From Lucifuga dentata (lineage: Eukaryota; Chordata; Actinopteri; Ophidiiformes; Bythitidae), in contig VXCM01005068.1 in assembly GCA_014773175.1 (NCBI GenBank), forward strand, positions 19,251-83,250: 64,000 bases of DNA, given 5' to 3'. The position numbers were made by a program, and so were the translations under genes. Positions 62,752 through 64,000 of this stretch are shown piece after piece. The notes beneath the pieces are model-generated. The model was given only the letters and a program-made list of their open reading frames with translations, ran no database searches and was not told the DNA's origin. Position 1 is the stretch's first letter. Each line of letters starts with the position of its first letter.

Positions 62752-63374
62752 CCTCTTTGCTGGGTGAGAACTCCAAGAGTAGGTTGCATAGTGTTGAGGA
62801 AGCCATGATGAGGACTTCATCTGGCGTGTTCTGGAACAACTATACATATTAAAAAAAAACCAAAACAAAAACACGTTACCCTTACGTTACCCTGTTTCAT
62901 ACATTTTCATTTTTTTCATATTCCCATTAAGACAGACTGAATGAGACCCTCCATCACGTTCACACACACACACACTACAACACTGAGAAGTTCTACTGGA
63001 GTAGCAGGCAATAACAGATTTGCTCAACGGCACCTTGACAGTGAGCATCAGTCACATTTCCCAGCAGGTAATGGGATTCAAACTGGCAACCTTTCAGTCC
63101 TGTTATATACAGTATTTGCATGCTTGAGTAAACCGACTTACAATCCTATAATGTAGGCACTTCTAAACATTTCTGCCAATTTTAATTATGGTGTTTAAGA
63201 GATGTTTGGAAAAAACAAAATAAATTGAATGTCTTAGAGTATGATCATAGGTGTAACGTGTGTAAGAGGCATTTGATCCAAAGTCCTCTGACCTGCATGA
63301 GGGGTTTCCACACGGCGTGGTCATGGAAGCTCGTCCTCAGCTGCTGCACCGATCGCGACAGACTGTGAAGACAC
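59612..63374 (-). CDS. armc8: Armadillo repeat-containing protein 8, C-terminal part (nine exons joined)
   Basis: Minus-strand spliced gene. ARMC8 is the vertebrate counterpart of yeast Gid5, a subunit of the CTLH/GID E3 ubiquitin ligase that binds the substrate receptor. Exons in transcript order: 63374-63293, 62839-62753, 62609-62517, 62085-61936, 61654-61559, 61461-61366, 61244-61172, 59828-59735, 59645-59612. All have AG/GT boundaries and compatible phases, giving about 268 codons of consecutive armadillo repeats. Segments such as [43 protein letters not shown] and the terminal MQQYLA are close to remembered human ARMC8. The 5' exons lie beyond the right edge. The gene converges on kcnh3. 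Confidence 0.95.
59735..59828 (-). CDS. armc8: armc8 exon ([17 protein letters not shown]...)
   Basis: Minus strand: acceptor tttacag ending at 59,829, donor gtgatc from 59,734. Completing the Gly codon it reads [20 protein letters not shown] then [10 protein letters not shown] and two bases of an Arg codon. Human: [32 protein letters not shown] single N lies in a G run just upstream (59,847), outside the coding part. Confidence 0.94.
59918..60345 (+). mobile_element. TTAA-MITE copy 16, left-truncated
   Basis: Begins inside the element at the caccttaaaattcaatgattc block and runs through TCTTCTCCTGGGACTATAT to the right end ggtttgaccctttaa at 60,345. It lies in the armc8 intron between 59,829 and 61,171. 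Confidence 0.8.
60424..61013 (+). mobile_element. TTAA-MITE copy 17, complete
   Basis: Starts ctgaagaaccatattgtcc (terminal TTAA mutated) and ends gtatcgtcctttaa at 61,013. Type A. Only about 80 bp from copy 16, in the same armc8 intron. Confidence 0.88.
61172..61244 (-). CDS. armc8: armc8 exon ([17 protein letters not shown]...)
   Basis: Minus strand: acceptor ttacag ending at 61,245, donor gtaag from 61,171. It reads [24 protein letters not shown] plus one base of the next codon. Human: [25 protein letters not shown]. The next exon is 1.3 kb away, and that intron holds two MITE copies. Confidence 0.95.
61366..61461 (-). CDS. armc8: armc8 exon ([17 protein letters not shown]...)
   Basis: Minus strand: acceptor tctcag ending at 61,462, donor gtacg from 61,365. 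It reads [20 protein letters not shown] then [12 protein letters not shown], 32 codons in phase 0. It matches human [32 protein letters not shown]. Confidence 0.96.
61559..61654 (-). CDS. armc8: armc8 exon ([17 protein letters not shown]...)
   Basis: Minus strand: acceptor tgtgcag ending at 61,655, donor gtcagc from 61,558. It reads [20 protein letters not shown] then [12 protein letters not shown], 32 codons in phase 0. Human: [32 protein letters not shown]. Confidence 0.96.
61936..62085 (-). CDS. armc8: armc8 exon ([15 protein letters not shown]...)
   Basis: Minus strand: acceptor gttag ending at 62,086, donor gtgaga from 61,935. It reads [20 protein letters not shown] then [20 protein letters not shown] and [10 protein letters not shown], 50 codons in phase 0. 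It is nearly identical to human ARMC8 in its second half. It is flanked on both sides by CA/GT microsatellites. Confidence 0.97.
62163..62496. repeat. ATGG-type minisatellite with GATAGA interruptions
   Basis: TGGA/GATG tetramers broken by gatagatgatgg, gatagacagatgg and gttagatag variants. A unit of about 60 bp (gatagacagatggacggatg ... gttagatagatgg) occurs twice in tandem around 62,371-62,490. It ends about 20 bp from the armc8 donor at 62,516. Confidence 0.93.
62517..62609 (-). CDS. armc8: armc8 exon ([12 protein letters not shown]...)
   Basis: Minus strand: acceptor tgtag ending at 62,610, donor gtaag from 62,516. It reads [20 protein letters not shown] then [11 protein letters not shown], 31 codons in phase 0. 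Human counterpart: [31 protein letters not shown]. The donor is followed within about 20 bp by an ATGG-type minisatellite. Confidence 0.96.
62693..62748. repeat. GT microsatellite abutting armc8 exon donor
   Basis: GT dinucleotides with one GCAC break, ending 3-4 bp from the minus-strand donor at 62,752. A CA run at 62,630-62,655 lies on the other side of the same short intron. Confidence 0.92.
62753..62839 (-). CDS. armc8: armc8 exon ([15 protein letters not shown]...)
   Basis: Minus strand: acceptor tatag (62,844-62,840), donor gtatac from 62,752. It reads [20 protein letters not shown] then LLEFSPSKE, 29 codons in phase 0. Human ARMC8 has [29 protein letters not shown] at this point. A long GT/CA microsatellite begins a few bases after the donor. 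Confidence 0.95.
62840..63292 (-). other. armc8: armc8 intron with possible SINE-like fragment
   Basis: cagcaggtaatgggattcaa actggcaacctttcagtcc near 63,063-63,101 resembles a dispersed-repeat segment with a tRNA-B-box-like GGGATTCAAACT. No tRNA cloverleaf could be built. The rest is unremarkable. Confidence 0.35.
63293..63374 (-). CDS. armc8: armc8 exon ([14 protein letters not shown]...)
   Basis: On the minus strand the acceptor is tccag (63,379-63,375) and the donor gtcaga begins at 63,292. After one base of a split Arg codon it reads [20 protein letters not shown] then VWKPLMQ. Human ARMC8 has the same block with [12 protein letters not shown]. This is an armadillo helix region. It is the most 5' armc8 exon seen here; no further armc8 exon was recognised between it and the window end. 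Confidence 0.95.
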
Positions 63375-63449
63375 CTGGACACACAAACACATGAGTCAAC
63401 ACACACACACACAGCACAGAGTTTCAGCCCTGGGTGGGTGAGTGAGTGT

Positions 63450-63515
63450 GTGCAGGGCCGTTTTTTTGGCATAGGCAACCCAGGCGGTTGCCTAGGGCGC
63501 CAAAGAGAAAGGTTT
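63450..63515. repeat. Short dispersed-repeat fragment (GGCAACCCAGGCGGTTGCC)
   Basis: tggcataggcaacccaggcg gttgcctagggcgcc contains the local palindrome GGCAACC/GGTTGCC and resembles ends of fish hAT-derived repeats. Too short to classify. Confidence 0.3.
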
Positions 63516-63870
63516 TTTTTTTGTTTTTTTTTGTTTGCCAATTAATTTATTTTATACTTCTGCCACCTACACTTGGTCCGCTGGTAAAAGTGGTATTTAT
63601 TAATTTCACTAATGCTGTAAGTCAGTGGTGCAACACACACACACACACAGCTGACACAGTTTGGAGCTCATATTGTCCTGAGAAGAGGCGTCCTGCAGAC
63701 CAGCCTGACACACAGCAGCACTACTATATACTCGCATACTCGGTTATACTCATGCGAGCGGCTGTCACCCGCCGTGCGCGCTTCCACAGAACACCGAGAC
63801 ATTTATACTTGGCACATAATTGTCCGTTTCAATGTCGTTGAATCATGTTCAATTCTCTGGAATTCCGACA

Positions 63871-63917
63871 CCGCCCCGTTTCGTTCCAGAGAAATTCTCT
63901 GGAACGACACGGGGCGG
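63871..63917. repeat. Near-perfect 47-bp palindrome (23-bp arms)
   Basis: Left arm 63,871-63,893 starts CCGCCCCGTTTCG; right arm 63,895-63,917 ends CGACACGGGGCGG. There is one mismatch and a 1-base loop. The TTCTCTGGAATTCCGACACC just before it repeats part of the arm. No gene is associated. Confidence 0.9.
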
Positions 63918-64000
63918 TAACAATATGTAGGTAAGTGTAAAGGTTACATTTTGTTTAAAGTTAGAACTAAGCAATGTTTAATTCATTTCATAAATCGTAC

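Larger units (their letters stand above)
63375..64000 (-). other. armc8: armc8 intron (5' part of gene beyond window)
   Basis: No further armc8 exon recognised. It holds the GGCAACC repeat fragment, a CA run near 63,632-63,648 and the 47-bp palindrome. Confidence 0.7.

Noticed and set aside
63050..63110. tRNA or SINE head suggested by GGGATTCAAACT
   Set aside because: No A box or cloverleaf can be formed around it; at most a repeat fragment.

Overview
The window is vertebrate nuclear DNA, almost certainly from a teleost fish. It has widely spaced short exons with canonical GT/AG splice sites, long introns rich in CA, CT and GA microsatellites, L2-type LINE, mariner and hAT relics, and large numbers of short non-autonomous DNA transposons. 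The species cannot be named from the sequence. There is no bacterial or viral gene content, and no tRNA, rRNA or CRISPR array was recognised.

Two protein genes are present and converge. Plus strand, 2,700-50,760: the 3' thirteen recognised coding exons and 3' UTR of an ELK-type voltage-gated potassium channel, best identified as kcnh3 (ELK2/Kv12.2). The exons run from the second half of the PAS domain through S1-S6, the SVGFGN filter, the C-linker and cyclic-nucleotide-binding homology domain, to a coiled coil and a proline/serine-rich tail. The first PAS exons lie left of the window. Minus strand, 63,374-59,612: the last nine coding exons of armc8, the armadillo-repeat subunit of the CTLH/GID E3 ubiquitin ligase. 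They end in the conserved QQYLA tail, and the 5' exons lie right of the window. The two stop codons are about 9.7 kb apart.

The rest is intron and intergenic DNA. Its main feature is a family of about 0.6-kb TTAA-flanked MITEs (ends TTAAAGGACCATAC...), with 17 recognisable copies in both orientations. Several copies are split by younger elements. Other elements are a 2.8-kb fold-back element with roughly 370-390-bp arms inside an older hAT-like element (25.8-29.7 kb), two mariner relics, an L2-type LINE relic (6.6-7.9 kb), another LINE 3' end (35.9-36.5 kb), a nested MITE pair ending about 90 bp before an exon, a degenerate TAGGG satellite (19.8-20.4 kb), a 10-bp tandem array (18.08-18.20 kb) and a polypyrimidine tract of about 430 bp abutting the pore-exon acceptor.

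The assembly has a recurring artefact. Single N characters often separate two near-identical 60-110 bp copies of the same sequence, or sit inside homopolymers, so contig ends were abutted instead of merged. One such N breaks the reading frame in the pore exon (22,899), and a 13-N run lies in the last kcnh3 exon. I see no new coding system; the best candidates for something undescribed are the TTAA MITE family and the fold-back element.
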